Origin: an uncultured Carboxylicivirga sp. | GTDB taxonomy: Bacteria; Bacteroidota; Bacteroidia; Bacteroidales; Marinilabiliaceae | Reading direction: 5' to 3' | Length of the DNA stretch: 64,000 bases | NCBI GenBank assembly: GCA_947491945.1 | Contig: CANLLN010000001.1 | Location: forward strand, 406,209-470,208 | Shown: piece after piece, positions 25,942 to 36,249 of the stretch | Position numbering within the stretch: position 1 is the first letter of the stretch | How the letters are laid out: each line of letters starts with the position of its first letter | Program-made: the position numbers and the translations under genes | Notes under the pieces: model-generated | What the model was told of the DNA's origin: nothing | The model's database searches: none | What the model saw: the letters and a program-made list of their open reading frames with translations, nothing else

Positions 25942-27021
25942 TTAAATATTTTTTATAACCGACAAAAGTGTCTCGGCCTTAAGGGCAGTTTCCTGCCACT
26001 CCTTTTCAGCTACGCTGTCAATGGTCAATCCTCCGCCTACATAAAGGCAGGTGGCATCTTCGGTAAGGCTCAAACAGCGTATGTTAACATAAAATTCGTA
26101 ATGGCCATTCTTTACCGGCCCCAGAAAACCTGCGTAATATCGTCGCTCATGCTGCTCGGTGTCAGTAATCAGGTTGAAGGCATTTTCTTTGGGCAACCCA
26201 CATACAGCAGGCGTTGGGTGCAAATCGTATAAAATGCCGATGTGATTACCGTTAGTTTTTTGCATCTCAAATTGAAAGCGGGAGCATAAGTGTTTGACTT
26301 GTCCGGCGCTAATCGTTTCGGCGTTTTTATATTCAATGCTGTCTACCTGATGGTGTATCAGTACATTCTCAATAAATTCGGTTACCAGACCCTGTTCTTT
26401 TAGTTCTTTTTCCGACCACTTAGCCGATGGTGTATTGGGCAGGGTGCCGGCCAGCGATACGGTTGACAGTCGCTGTCCATCGTGTTTGAGCAGTAGTTCG
26501 GGACCTGCACCCATCCAGGTGCCACCATTGGGTGTGCTGATGGCATAAACAAAGGCGTGGGGATATTTCTGTCTCAGCGCCTCAAACACTCGGGGTACGC
26601 TGTTGGAAGGTAGATGGGGTCCTTTCACCGTGCGCGATAGAATTACTTTCGACAGTTGATTATTGGTAATGGCATTATGCATTTTATCAAAATGTGCTAC
26701 ATAGTCGCTATAATCATCTGCTTTTTGAGGGGCACGATTTTTCTCTGTTTTAAAAAGTGACCCAATCAGCTTTTGCTCATTTTTGGCGAGTTGTGTAAAG
26801 GTGGCACTAAAATGTGTTGGGATAAAAATACCTGGGGTGATGGTGTTGTCAAAGGGCTCAAATACAAAGCCATCGCTGGTCAGATGATGCTCGTTGATGC
26901 CGTTGTGTATAAGCTCAGCATTACCAAGAATAATCTGTGAATCACTTTGATAAGGGGCACGATATAATACCACCGAATCAAAATGCTTTTCTTCAAGTAC
27001 CTGTTCTAATTTTTTTTTCAC
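25942..27021 (-). CDS. menF: Isochorismate synthase
   Basis: 359 residues of the chorismate-binding (MenF/EntC) fold. Conserved blocks include KVILSRTVKGP, FVYAISTPNGGTWMGAGPELLL, STVSLAGTLPNT, and the C-terminal HPTPAVCGLPKENAF and YYAGFLGPVKNGHYEFYVNIRC. It is shorter at the N-terminus than E. coli MenF, as usual in Bacteroidota. Converts chorismate to isochorismate, the first committed menaquinone step. First gene of the men operon, with a -7 element just upstream. Confidence 0.93.
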   Translation of the reverse strand: MKKKLEQVLEEKHFDSVVLYRAPYQSDSQIILGNAELIHNGINEHHLTSDGFVFEPFDNTITPGIFIPTHFSATFTQLAKNEQKLIGSLFKTEKNRAPQKADDYSDYVAHFDKMHNAITNNQLSKVILSRTVKGPHLPSNSVPRVFEALRQKYPHAFVYAISTPNGGTWMGAGPELLLKHDGQRLSTVSLAGTLPNTPSAKWSEKELKEQGLVTEFIENVLIHHQVDSIEYKNAETISAGQVKHLCSRFQFEMQKTNGNHIGILYDLHPTPAVCGLPKENAFNLITDTEQHERRYYAGFLGPVKNGHYEFYVNIRCLSLTEDATCLYVGGGLTIDSVAEKEWQETALKAETLLSVIKNI

Positions 27022-27043
27022 TTTTCAAGCTTGATAGTCGCTG

Positions 27044-27051
27044 CAAAGATA
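27044..27051 (-). promoter_or_regulatory. -7 element of the menF operon
   Basis: Minus strand TATCTTTG fits TAnnTTTG, 23 bp before the menF start. No convincing -33 element at the usual distance. Confidence 0.4.
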
Positions 27052-27219
27052 TAATAAACCCTGCAATTAGAGGTGCGTGGCGCTGGTTTTGTTGGTAAGC
27101 AAAGGGTATGGTAGCAATAAAGTGTGTGGTTTGTTTGATGAGTAAAATTGTGGTTCCTTAAATTGTCGTTATTATTCACTCGATAGAGTGATAGTAGGCG
27201 TTAGCAAAAAAATGTAAAG

Positions 27220-27255
27220 AACGCCAGAAGCCGTGTGTTATTGCTTTCTGGCGTT
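27220..27255. terminator. Terminator of the glycogen operon
   Basis: AACGCCAGAA (27220-27229) pairs perfectly with TTCTGGCGTT (27246-27255); a T-rich stretch follows on the plus strand and a TTTTTTT run follows on the minus strand. Confidence 0.65.
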
Positions 27256-27333
27256 TATTTAAGGCTTATACTGCCGTGCGTAATGTCGCCTTTATTGGCG
27301 ACACTCATTTAATTCCATTAAGGCCTCTTTCGG

Positions 27334-30300
27334 CTAAATCCACTTTACATAATTGAAGTCCTGGCGATGTGGTAAAGCCTTATTACAGGCATACACACGC
27401 AGGCCAAAATCAAAAATACCCGGGTCTTGTAATTCAAGGTCCAGTTCATAAAAGGCGAGGGTGTCCACCTTGCGTTTCTGCTTGAATTTGCGGGTGGTAA
27501 TGGGTGTTTTCTGATGATTATCAGAGGAGGTGCGAATTACCAGCTCAACACAAATATTCTCCTCAATGAGTGTTTTAAGATCCAGAGCTACTTCCAGGTG
27601 GTACGATTCGCCCGATAGGTATTTGTGTTTGGGGGTGCTCGGTGCATCTACTGATACTACTTCAATGGTATCCCATGCCGACAGAACCTTCTGCTTCCAG
27701 GCTGCTATGCTTTTTACCTGTTCAAAGCTATTTTGTCTTAGCTTCAGGATGCGCTCATACATGGGCGCATAATAGCGTTTTTTATAGTCATCCATCATGC
27801 GCTTAGTGGTGTAATCGGGCGCAATCTCAGCAATGCAATTTTTGATATACTTCACCCAGTCATGGGGGATGTTGTTTTCATCCCGTTTGTAAAACAGCGG
27901 TACAATTTCGTTTTCCAGCATAGAATAGATGGTTTGTGCATCTAATTCATCCTGGTAATCCTGATTCTCATAAGTGCGTTTCTCTGTTAGTGCCCATCCG
28001 GCTCCCTTGCGATAACCTTCGAGCCACCATCCGTCCAGCACGCTAAAATTCATCACTCCGTTCATTACGGCTTTTTCACCTGAGGTGCCTGAAGCCTCTA
28101 AGGGTCGAGTGGGTGTATTCATCCATATATCAACTCCTTTTACCAGTATTTGCCCCAGCTCCATGTCATAATTTTCAAGGAAGAGTATTTTACCTACAAA
28201 CTCGGGTCGACGTGATATATCCACAATCAGTTTAATCAGATCCTGACCGGCTTTATCAGCCGGGTGTGCTTTGCCCGCAAAAATAAACTGAACGGGCTTA
28301 TCCGGGTTATTCAGGATTTTTGAGAGGCGGTCTATGTCGCTGAACAAAAGGTGTGCTCGTTTATAGGTTGCAAAGCGTCTGGCAAAACCGATGGTAAGCG
28401 TGTTTTCATTAATGGTGTCGATAATGTCCACCAGGCGCCTGGGATCCTCAAAGCGTCGTATCCAGTTACGATGAAAGCGCTCCTTGGTATAGTCAATCAG
28501 CTGTTTACGCAAAGTGTTTTTAGTGCCCCAAATCTTTTCGTCAGCAATGCTGTGTATTTTTTGCCAATGATTTTGGTTCGACAGGTCGTTGATAAAGTCC
28601 TTGTCAAATACTTCTTCGTAGAGGGTGCGCCACTCTTTGGCAGTCCAGGTGGGGTAGTGTACCCCGTTGGTTACATAGCCTATGTGGAGTTCCTCGGGGA
28701 AGTAGCCATCATATAGGTTGTTAAACATTTCCTGCGATATTTTACCATGTAGCCAGCTTACACCATTCATGGCAACAGAGGTGTGTGCTGCCAAGTTGCT
28801 CATGGAGAATTTCTCTTTACTGTCAAGTGGGTTAGCCCGGCCAAGTGCCAGGAATTTATCCCAGCTGATACCCAACTCATCGGGTATGTAATAGAGGTAA
28901 TGACGAATCATATCGGGCGCAAAGGTATCGTGACCTGCCGGCACGGGCGTGTGCGTAGTAAAGAGGGAGGTGGCTCGCACAATCTCCAGTGCTTCGTCGT
29001 ATGAATAACCTTCTATAATTAACTGTCGTAAGCGTTCTACATTAATCAGGGCCGCGTGTCCCTCGTTGCAGTGGTATAGGTCGGGGGCAATCTCCAGCTC
29101 GTCCAGGGCGCGTATTCCACCAATACCCAGTAAAATCTCTTGTTTGATGCGGTTGTCCCAGTCGCCACCATAGAGCTGGTGCGTGATGGTACGGTCTTGT
29201 TTACTGTTTAGGTCAGTTTCAGTATCGAGCAAGTATAGCTTGATGCGTCCTACATTTACTTGCCAGATGAGGGCTTTTACATTGCGTCCTTCCAGGTGAA
29301 AATTAATGGTTTTGGGTATGCCGGCTGCATCGCGCACCAGAGTAACGGGTAGAAAAGAGAATTTCTGTGCGTTTAGTTCCACTAGTTGCTCCCCATTGAG
29401 CGAGAGACGTTGTGTGAAATAGCCGTACTTATAAAGGAAGCCGATGGCCACCATATTTACTTTCGAATCACTGGCCTCTTTCAGGTAATCGCCGGCCAGG
29501 ATACCTAAACCACCCGAGTATATTTTCATGGTGTCACTAAGCCCGTATTCCATACTGAAATATGCGATTTGTGGCTGATTTTCATCGGGTTTGTCGCTCA
29601 TGTAGTTTTGAAAACGCTGGTAAACAGCTTTGTAGTGTTCAATAAAATCCTGATCTTGCTCCAACTCCCTTAGGCGGGCACTACTGATTGATTTGAGCAA
29701 TGCGATCGGGTTTTTCTTAACCTTGCGCCATAAAATCGGATCGATGGAAGCAAACAAGTCGATGGCTTGATAATTCCAGCACCACCACAGGTTTTTCGAT
29801 AGTTTCTCAAGTCCCAACAAAGAGGCCGGAAGATTCGATTCAACGATTAATTTGCGCCACTGTAGCTGATTGCTTTTTGCAACCTTAAGGTGCTTGGTTT
29901 CGTGCTTATCTTTTCCCTTGTTCATATTGTTTTTAATGGCTATTTCGTAGGCTTTGTAGTAATATCCGATAAAGTTTTTCCAGAGGGCCTTGTTTGCAAT
30001 TGAGCGAGCATTTACACGGTAGGCCTGAATGTTGTCGTCCGATAGGAGGGCGAAGCGTTGTATATAATGACTCATATTCAGAATGAGTTCATGGCTGTTG
30101 GCATCGCTGCGGGTAATTACTTCAACACCGCCTTTGCCCTGTTCATCAATTTGGGTTACCCACTTGCCAAAACCGGCCAGGGAGGTGGTGATGGTAGGTA
30201 CACCAAAGGCTATGCTCTCCATGGGTGTGTAGCCCCAGGGCTCGTAATAGGATGGAAACACCGACAAATCAAGACCCATCAGCAGGTCGTAGTAGGGCTT

Positions 30301-31563
30301 ATTAAAGATTCCGTCCTGCCCTGTAAGGTAGGAGGGTACAAATATGACCTTTACCTTGTCCTCGGGTTTATTGGTAAAGCCCAGGCTTTTAATCTTATTG
30401 AGTATGGGGTCGTCATCTACATTGCCCAGGTAGTGGGTGATGAAAGGTGACACCAGCATTTCATCTTTTCTGTTTTGTGATAGGTTTTCCAATAGGTCTT
30501 TACGAGGACCGCGCTGATCGCCGGGTATAAAGAAGAATGCAACCATTTCGCGCTCATGAACCTTGTCGTGGTTGATGTGTGACAGTGTATCCAGAAAAAT
30601 ATCGAGTCCTTTGTTCTTAAATTCATAACGCCCACCGGTGCCCAGTAGTAGGACGTCATCGGACAAAGAATGACCCAGCAGGCATTCGGTCACGTTTTTT
30701 AGCAGCTGTTGCGATGTGGTTCGCTTTTGTTGCAGGAGTGTTTCTTCTGGTACAAAATCATCTTCAAAACCGTTAGGCATTACTACATCAACGCCCTTAC
30801 CATAAAACTGTTTACACTCGCGTGCCGTAATTTCACTTACCGTGCTCAGGCAGTCGGCTGCCAGGGCTGCTTTTTTCTCTAGCGAGCATTTGGCCGATAC
30901 GTTGTATTGAGAGGTTTTTTGTTGTATGTCAAACTGATAGAGATGATCATAAAGGGCTTCATTATTGCTGGCCAGTACCCGTCCCAGCATGGTGGCATGG
31001 GTAGTAAAGAGGGTGGCTATCTCGGGCATGCGGTGCTCAATATACAGGCAGCCTGCGCCTGTCATCCACTCGTGAAAGTGTGCCACTACTTTCTCGCGCA
31101 CCGAGATGCGTTCTTTCACAAAGCTCTCAATAATCTGTCCGGCTGCATAGCCAAAAATGGTGGGTTCGTGGTAGTCGTCAGCGCCATAGAGTGATTCTAA
31201 ACGGTATATCTCCCACATTTTGGCATAAAAGGCATCCCTGTCTTTCAGCAGGGGCTTAAAGTCAATGAGTATCACCAGGGGTTCGCCAGGTATTTTCCAT
31301 CGCCCAATGCGAAAGGGGATATTTAGTTTGGCTGCTTTTTGTCGCCATTCAGGAAAGAGCGTAGGGTCTTCACTAAACTCTTTATTAATCTGCTCATTAT
31401 CATTGAAATCAGGACCAATATAGATAATATTGTCTTTAAAGCTTTGCTTAAGAGTTAAGGCCTTGGTAGAGATGACCGTATGAATGCCACCTACCTTATT
31501 GCAGACTTCCCAACTAACTTCGAAAATAAAATCCGGCGTTGGCTTTATTTTTTTCATACCCAC
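27334..31563 (-). CDS. Bifunctional glycogen synthase (GT3-like) / alpha-glucan phosphorylase (GT35) fusion
   Basis: 1409 residues. Residues 1 to about 545 are a GT3-type (eukaryotic-style) glycogen synthase: FEVSWEVCNKVGGIHTVISTKA at the N-terminus, HFHEWMTGAG, and PSYYEPWGYTPMESIAFGVP. After a charged linker (NMNKGKDKHETK), residues ~560-1409 are an alpha-glucan phosphorylase: FSMEYGLSDTMKIYSGGLGILAGD, HCNEGHAAL, TTHTPVPAGHD, and EASGTSGEKAVMNGVMN, where K1164 is the expected pyridoxal-phosphate lysine. So one chain holds glycogen-building and glycogen-phosphorolysing domains. Start could be codon 3 (31557). Last gene of the operon, 124 bp after the GH57 gene. Confidence 0.85.
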   Translation of the reverse strand: MGMKKIKPTPDFIFEVSWEVCNKVGGIHTVISTKALTLKQSFKDNIIYIGPDFNDNEQINKEFSEDPTLFPEWRQKAAKLNIPFRIGRWKIPGEPLVILIDFKPLLKDRDAFYAKMWEIYRLESLYGADDYHEPTIFGYAAGQIIESFVKERISVREKVVAHFHEWMTGAGCLYIEHRMPEIATLFTTHATMLGRVLASNNEALYDHLYQFDIQQKTSQYNVSAKCSLEKKAALAADCLSTVSEITARECKQFYGKGVDVVMPNGFEDDFVPEETLLQQKRTTSQQLLKNVTECLLGHSLSDDVLLLGTGGRYEFKNKGLDIFLDTLSHINHDKVHEREMVAFFFIPGDQRGPRKDLLENLSQNRKDEMLVSPFITHYLGNVDDDPILNKIKSLGFTNKPEDKVKVIFVPSYLTGQDGIFNKPYYDLLMGLDLSVFPSYYEPWGYTPMESIAFGVPTITTSLAGFGKWVTQIDEQGKGGVEVITRSDANSHELILNMSHYIQRFALLSDDNIQAYRVNARSIANKALWKNFIGYYYKAYEIAIKNNMNKGKDKHETKHLKVAKSNQLQWRKLIVESNLPASLLGLEKLSKNLWWCWNYQAIDLFASIDPILWRKVKKNPIALLKSISSARLRELEQDQDFIEHYKAVYQRFQNYMSDKPDENQPQIAYFSMEYGLSDTMKIYSGGLGILAGDYLKEASDSKVNMVAIGFLYKYGYFTQRLSLNGEQLVELNAQKFSFLPVTLVRDAAGIPKTINFHLEGRNVKALIWQVNVGRIKLYLLDTETDLNSKQDRTITHQLYGGDWDNRIKQEILLGIGGIRALDELEIAPDLYHCNEGHAALINVERLRQLIIEGYSYDEALEIVRATSLFTTHTPVPAGHDTFAPDMIRHYLYYIPDELGISWDKFLALGRANPLDSKEKFSMSNLAAHTSVAMNGVSWLHGKISQEMFNNLYDGYFPEELHIGYVTNGVHYPTWTAKEWRTLYEEVFDKDFINDLSNQNHWQKIHSIADEKIWGTKNTLRKQLIDYTKERFHRNWIRRFEDPRRLVDIIDTINENTLTIGFARRFATYKRAHLLFSDIDRLSKILNNPDKPVQFIFAGKAHPADKAGQDLIKLIVDISRRPEFVGKILFLENYDMELGQILVKGVDIWMNTPTRPLEASGTSGEKAVMNGVMNFSVLDGWWLEGYRKGAGWALTEKRTYENQDYQDELDAQTIYSMLENEIVPLFYKRDENNIPHDWVKYIKNCIAEIAPDYTTKRMMDDYKKRYYAPMYERILKLRQNSFEQVKSIAAWKQKVLSAWDTIEVVSVDAPSTPKHKYLSGESYHLEVALDLKTLIEENICVELVIRTSSDNHQKTPITTRKFKQKRKVDTLAFYELDLELQDPGIFDFGLRVYACNKALPHRQDFNYVKWI

Positions 31564-31687
31564 AAGTTTAAAATTAATAGATATTATAAAAAATCATCGC
31601 ACATCCCCACGTGCTGAACCCTAATTAGCTTAGATGGTGTTTGTTACCCAACGAATATATGAATATCTGTATTGACTCATCATTTTT

Positions 31688-32986
31688 TCAGTGTGGGTAT
31701 ATTTGTTTTTGTAGCTTTCTGATCTCCGCTTCATATTGCTTTATCTGTTTATCTTTCTTCATAAGCTCGCTCTCCTGATTGGAAGCCTGTGCTTTCTCCT
31801 CAAGCAGGGATTTAACCCGCAATTCAAAATCACTCAGCACATTCATGTAGTTGATAAAGGCATCGTAGGGCGAGTTGTAGGGGTTGTAATATGCATGTAT
31901 ATTGTTGTCTGAGAAGAATTTGGTGCACATGTAGTAAAAGTGACTACTGCATTGCAGGTAATTCCAGTCCTTGTTGATGCGCTTATTGTTTAGTTCGACC
32001 ACAGGCTGGCGTAAGCGGTAAAGCTTCGCAAAGGCTTCGTCCTGCAGCGCGTTACCCAGCCAGGCTGACAGATCGCGTTCTTCGTCTACCCAGGAGATAG
32101 GATGAGGTACGTGTGCTGCTGCAATGGGTTGCAGCGTGCGTATGGCTTCCGATGGTGTGGTAAACTCAAAGCTGCCCTCCTCCAGTACTGTTGACGGTAG
32201 GTGCTTTAGAAACTCAAAGATGCCCGATTCTTTCTTTTGGTGATTACCAAAGGTTTCGTAGTCCATGAAAATATTCACAATTTCTTCCTTGGCATCCAGC
32301 TGCTTCAGCCAGTTCATCATCTTTTCGGTAGTAAGGGGCCACTCGTTCCATTCCTGCTGGCCAAAGCGCATGGATATATCATTACTCAGCGCGTAGTTGC
32401 GCATCAGTAGTTTTAGCTTGGGATTAATGGCGTTGCAGTATAGGTAGTTGGGGCTTTTCCAGCCGAGTATATGTTTAGCTCCTTCGGTAATCATACCTTT
32501 GAAGCCCATGCTGGCAACCGTGTTACCTATCTCATCGGAATAGATCAACTCTGTATTTCGAAAAACTTTGGGTTTCTGACCAAATAATTCTTCAATGCGT
32601 CGGCTGTGTGTCATTACCTGGGCCTTAAATTCTTCCTGATCTTTAAGCGATGCCAATGAGTGAGCGTCTGTCTCGGCAATAAATTCAACCCCGCCGGTGT
32701 TGGCTAATTGTCTAAAGCTATCAATCATTTCAGGTGCGTAAGAGGCAAACTGATCCAACGCAGTGCCGGTGATGGAAAAACTGACCTTAAACTGCTTGTC
32801 ATGGTTTTTCAGTAGCGACAAAAGTATATTGTTGGCCGGCAGGTAGCTCTCCTTAATTATCTTGCGAATGATGGATTCGTTGGTAAAATCATCGTAGTAA
32901 TAATGGTCGTAGCCAATATCAAAGAAACGGTATCTTTTAAGGCGCAGAGGTTGATGAATTTGAAAGTATAGACAAATGGATTTCAT
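31688..32986 (-). CDS. GH57 family alpha-glucan-active glycoside hydrolase
   Basis: 432 residues without signal peptide, so cytoplasmic. GH57 motifs in order: YFQIHQPLR (motif 1), VEFIAETDAHS, FRNTELIYSDEIG with the likely nucleophile Glu, and FMDYETFGNHQ with the acid/base Asp. A charged coiled-coil tail follows (residues 395-432). GH57 covers alpha-amylase, amylopullulanase and branching activities; the genomic setting suggests action on internal glycogen or maltodextrin. Begins 6 bp after the GT4 stop. Confidence 0.85.
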   Translation of the reverse strand: MKSICLYFQIHQPLRLKRYRFFDIGYDHYYYDDFTNESIIRKIIKESYLPANNILLSLLKNHDKQFKVSFSITGTALDQFASYAPEMIDSFRQLANTGGVEFIAETDAHSLASLKDQEEFKAQVMTHSRRIEELFGQKPKVFRNTELIYSDEIGNTVASMGFKGMITEGAKHILGWKSPNYLYCNAINPKLKLLMRNYALSNDISMRFGQQEWNEWPLTTEKMMNWLKQLDAKEEIVNIFMDYETFGNHQKKESGIFEFLKHLPSTVLEEGSFEFTTPSEAIRTLQPIAAAHVPHPISWVDEERDLSAWLGNALQDEAFAKLYRLRQPVVELNNKRINKDWNYLQCSSHFYYMCTKFFSDNNIHAYYNPYNSPYDAFINYMNVLSDFELRVKSLLEEKAQASNQESELMKKDKQIKQYEAEIRKLQKQIYPH

Positions 32987-32992
32987 TGTATT

Positions 32993-34303
32993 CTAGTTTT
33001 TTAGGGATGAGTAAGTAATGTTGATGGCCTGGGTATAGACTTGATATACATGTCGTGCGGCATTGGTCCACTTAAGGTTATCCACCTCTTCTTTGCCTTT
33101 TTCCTTAAAGGTGGCCGATAGTGAGTTGTAGTTAATGAGTCCATAAATGGCGTCGGCCAGGGCATCGATGTCCCAGTAATCGACCTTAATGGCGTGGGTG
33201 AGTATTTCGGATACGCCCGATTGCTTGGAAATGATGACCGGCACGTTGGACTGCATGGCTTCGAGTGGTGAAATGCCGAAAGGCTCAGATACTGAGGGCA
33301 TCACATAAACATCACTCATGGTAAACATCTTAAATACATCATCGCCCCGCAGGAAACCAGTGAAGTGGAAGCGGTCGGTAATGCCCAGCTGAGCCGCACG
33401 ATCTACCATTTTTTCCAGCATATCGCCACTGCCGGCCATTACAAAGCGGACATTGTCGGTGCGTTGCAACACGGCATGTGCAGCCTCCACAAAATACTCA
33501 GGGCCCTTTTGCATGGTGATTCGACCAAGGAAGGTCACTACCTTCTCGCGTACACCCTTTTTAATGCTGTTCTTCTGTGTTGCGTTAACCGGTTCTACGG
33601 CGTTGTAAACCGTTTCTACTTTGGCCGGATCTTGTCCGCATTTATCTATCACTATCTGACGGGTTAAGTTACTCACCGCAATGATGCGGTCGGCAGCATC
33701 CATGCCCATTTTTTCAATCTCAAAAACCGCGGGGTTAACGTTGCCGCCGCTGCGATCGAAATCCGTGGCATGTACATGCACCACCAGGGGCTTACCTGAT
33801 ATTTCTTTGGCGGCAATGCCAGCCGGATAACATAGCCAGTCGTGGGCATGTATTACGTCATGTTCATTATCGTGGCTGATGGTTGAAGCTACATAGGCGT
33901 ATTTATAAATTTCATCAATAAGATTGGTGCCGTAGGTGCCAGAAAATTCAAGCTTTCCTTCTGTGTTGACCTTGAATAATTTATCTTTCCCAAATACATC
34001 GGCTTCGCGAAAGGAATAATACTCTTCGGGGTCGTTGTAAGGAATCAGTCTCGAATCCACTTCTAAATAGGTGTGTTTGCTCTTAAATTGCTGTATGTGG
34101 CTTTGAACCTGCTTGATATGCGTATTGTTGGCGCCAATTAGTTTCATTTTGCGCTGATCTTCATCACCATAAGCTTTAGGTACCACAAAAATGATGTCGA
34201 GATCGTTGATTTGTGATAATCCTTTCGTTAAACCGTAGCAAGCGGTGCCCAGTCCACCGGATATGTGAGGAGGAAACTCCCAGCCAAACATTAATACTTT
34301 CAT
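32993..34303 (-). CDS. GT4/GT5-like glycogen synthase-type glycosyltransferase
   Basis: 436 residues, GT-B fold. Starts MKVLMFGWEFPPHISGGLGTACYGL, with the GGLG loop that binds the nucleotide sugar. HAHDWLCYPAG, FLGRITMQKGPEYFVEA and SEPFGISPLEAMQSNVPVI carry the conserved donor-binding and E-x7-E signatures. It probably extends alpha-1,4-glucan from a nucleotide sugar. Its start overlaps the debranching-enzyme stop (ATGA), and GH57 follows at once. Confidence 0.82.
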   Translation of the reverse strand: MKVLMFGWEFPPHISGGLGTACYGLTKGLSQINDLDIIFVVPKAYGDEDQRKMKLIGANNTHIKQVQSHIQQFKSKHTYLEVDSRLIPYNDPEEYYSFREADVFGKDKLFKVNTEGKLEFSGTYGTNLIDEIYKYAYVASTISHDNEHDVIHAHDWLCYPAGIAAKEISGKPLVVHVHATDFDRSGGNVNPAVFEIEKMGMDAADRIIAVSNLTRQIVIDKCGQDPAKVETVYNAVEPVNATQKNSIKKGVREKVVTFLGRITMQKGPEYFVEAAHAVLQRTDNVRFVMAGSGDMLEKMVDRAAQLGITDRFHFTGFLRGDDVFKMFTMSDVYVMPSVSEPFGISPLEAMQSNVPVIISKQSGVSEILTHAIKVDYWDIDALADAIYGLINYNSLSATFKEKGKEEVDNLKWTNAARHVYQVYTQAINITYSSLKN

Positions 34304-36243
34304 TCGCTCAGTTCTTTTGTTAGGTTATCGATCATTTTACCCACCCTGATGATTTCAGCAACGCTGAGAGCATAGGAGGTGGCTTCATTCGGTTTGTATG
34401 GAGGATTGCCATCGTATAACTGTGATATTGAGCCGATGCCGTGTTCATTAACGCAGTCTTCAAATCCTTCGTATAATCGCTTAATATGAGCAATACCCGA
34501 ATTTTTGTAGAGTGATAAATAGGCATCGGCATAGTGACCAAATAGCCAAGGAAACACCGAGCCATTGTGAAAAGATTTGTTGCGCTCATATTCGTTGCCA
34601 TTGATGATTCCCACATAATCTGGATTATCGGGCGATAGTGTGCGGAGGCCGCGGGGCGTCAGCAGATCTCGTTCGATTTTATCAAGGATGGTCTTTTTTT
34701 GCTCTGCTTGTAAGCAGGAATGGGGCAAGGAGGCGGCAAAAAGCATGTTGGGGCGGGTGCTCCAACTGGTATAGTCATCGGTTGCGTAGTCTGCCAGATA
34801 CTCCTTTTCGGCGTTCCAAAAAACGGCATTGAAGCTGTTTGTGATTTTCTCAGGCAGATCTTTCCATTTACTGATAAAGGTGCGGTCGCGCGTGGTGGCT
34901 GCAAGCTCCAGTGTAAAGCAAACGGCATTGTACCAAAGGGCATTGATCTCCACTAAATAACCCATTCGTTGTTGCAGAAAGGTGCCGTTGTTTCTTACCT
35001 TCATCCAGGTAACTCCCTTTTGTCGAACCCATAAAAGGCCATTGTCATGAAGGTCAATAGGTAGGTGAGATCCCTGCTGATACGTGTTGAGTATGGTTTT
35101 TAATGTGCGTTTATATTTTTGCCATACATTTTTTTTGTCAGCACCGTATTCAATGTATTTCTGGAGGGTCCAGAAGAACCAAAGGGGCACATCCACCGAG
35201 GTGCGTTCATTGTTAAGGCTTGGATCGGGCGAAAAACGATGAAGCAGCTTTTGGCTAGTGGCATCCAATATGCTTAGAAAGGTTTTTTCATCGTTGCGGG
35301 CCAGGCATAGGCCCGGAATCGCCAGGTATGTGTTGCGTTCGCTATAGCTGAGAAAGGGCAGTCCGTTGATGACGCTGGTCGCCTTCCCTTTGCGCGCAAT
35401 GGATAGCTCTGCTGCGTTGTCCATGCAGCGTTCAAAGCTATCGCGACTGACCCATTTTTTTATTTCAGCATTAAACTGGCGTACCATAAATGCTGGGTTG
35501 GCCACTTTGGTTCCTGCTGCAAAAATAATGGGTACTTCTTTTTTCATGCGCAGCTCAAAGTAACCCGGCACAAAAAGATCTTCATGGCAGTCGTATCCAC
35601 GTTTTTTCTCTTCTGTATATTCAATGTCGTGGTACCAATCGGGTACGTGAATAAACTCAGACTCGCGCGAAGTTTGCATATAAAGGGTTGGAAAGCCTTC
35701 GTAAAGCTTTAGGCTGATGCCATTATTGACTTTACCGGTGCGTGTATTAGCAGTCATGTTAGCGCGGGTAAGGTCGTGTATATTGCGAAAGGCAACAAAG
35801 GGTTGAAAGCGGATTACTGTGGGAGACTGAGCCTCCAAAAGAGTATACTTAATCAATATGCGCTGTTCTTTTTCTACCAGTAACTGTTCTTTCTTTAATT
35901 TAATATCCCCCACCTGATAGGTGATGGCCGGGGTGGGGTCTACCTCGTATTCGCTAATATATTTATGTCCTCTGGGCTGATAGGTGCCCGGATATCTATG
36001 AATGCCCAGATTAAACTCGGCACCTCGCTGTATGAGCGTTTCATCGACCGATGATAGCAGCACATGATTCTGTCCGTTAAAAGTGTTGATTGGGCAGATG
36101 AGTAGGCCGTGATATTTACGTGTATTGCAGTTTATTATGGTTGAACTGGCGAAAGATCCCGCTTTATTGGTTCGTAAAAATTCTCTTTGTAGCGAGTACT
36201 CTGTGTTGACCAGTTGTGCTTTATCAAATTTAAGGTAACTCAT
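34300..36243 (-). CDS. Amylo-alpha-1,6-glucosidase (glycogen debranching enzyme)
   Basis: 647 residues from the ATG at 36243 (two codons upstream an alternative ATG at 36249). N-terminal GDE_N-type beta domain has EFLRTNKAGSFASSTIINCNTRKYHGLL. The C-terminal (alpha/alpha)6 GDE_C domain begins near residue 300 with SVDVPLWFFWTLQKY and contains GLLWVRQKGVTWMKV and LFAASLPHSCL, ending GSISQLYDGNPPYKPNEATSYALSVAEI. It removes alpha-1,6 branch glucose from phosphorylase-limit glycogen. First gene of the glycogen operon, divergent from clpB. Confidence 0.88.
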   Translation of the reverse strand: MSYLKFDKAQLVNTEYSLQREFLRTNKAGSFASSTIINCNTRKYHGLLICPINTFNGQNHVLLSSVDETLIQRGAEFNLGIHRYPGTYQPRGHKYISEYEVDPTPAITYQVGDIKLKKEQLLVEKEQRILIKYTLLEAQSPTVIRFQPFVAFRNIHDLTRANMTANTRTGKVNNGISLKLYEGFPTLYMQTSRESEFIHVPDWYHDIEYTEEKKRGYDCHEDLFVPGYFELRMKKEVPIIFAAGTKVANPAFMVRQFNAEIKKWVSRDSFERCMDNAAELSIARKGKATSVINGLPFLSYSERNTYLAIPGLCLARNDEKTFLSILDATSQKLLHRFSPDPSLNNERTSVDVPLWFFWTLQKYIEYGADKKNVWQKYKRTLKTILNTYQQGSHLPIDLHDNGLLWVRQKGVTWMKVRNNGTFLQQRMGYLVEINALWYNAVCFTLELAATTRDRTFISKWKDLPEKITNSFNAVFWNAEKEYLADYATDDYTSWSTRPNMLFAASLPHSCLQAEQKKTILDKIERDLLTPRGLRTLSPDNPDYVGIINGNEYERNKSFHNGSVFPWLFGHYADAYLSLYKNSGIAHIKRLYEGFEDCVNEHGIGSISQLYDGNPPYKPNEATSYALSVAEIIRVGKMIDNLTKELSE

Positions 36244-36249
36244 ACGCAA

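Larger units (their letters stand above)
27022..27333. other. 312-bp intergenic region upstream of menF / downstream of the glycogen operon
   Basis: Holds the menF -7 element (TATCTTTG on the minus strand, 27051-27044), a strong bidirectional terminator (27220-27255) and a small GTCGCC/GGCGAC hairpin (27285-27302). No gene seen. Confidence 0.5.
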
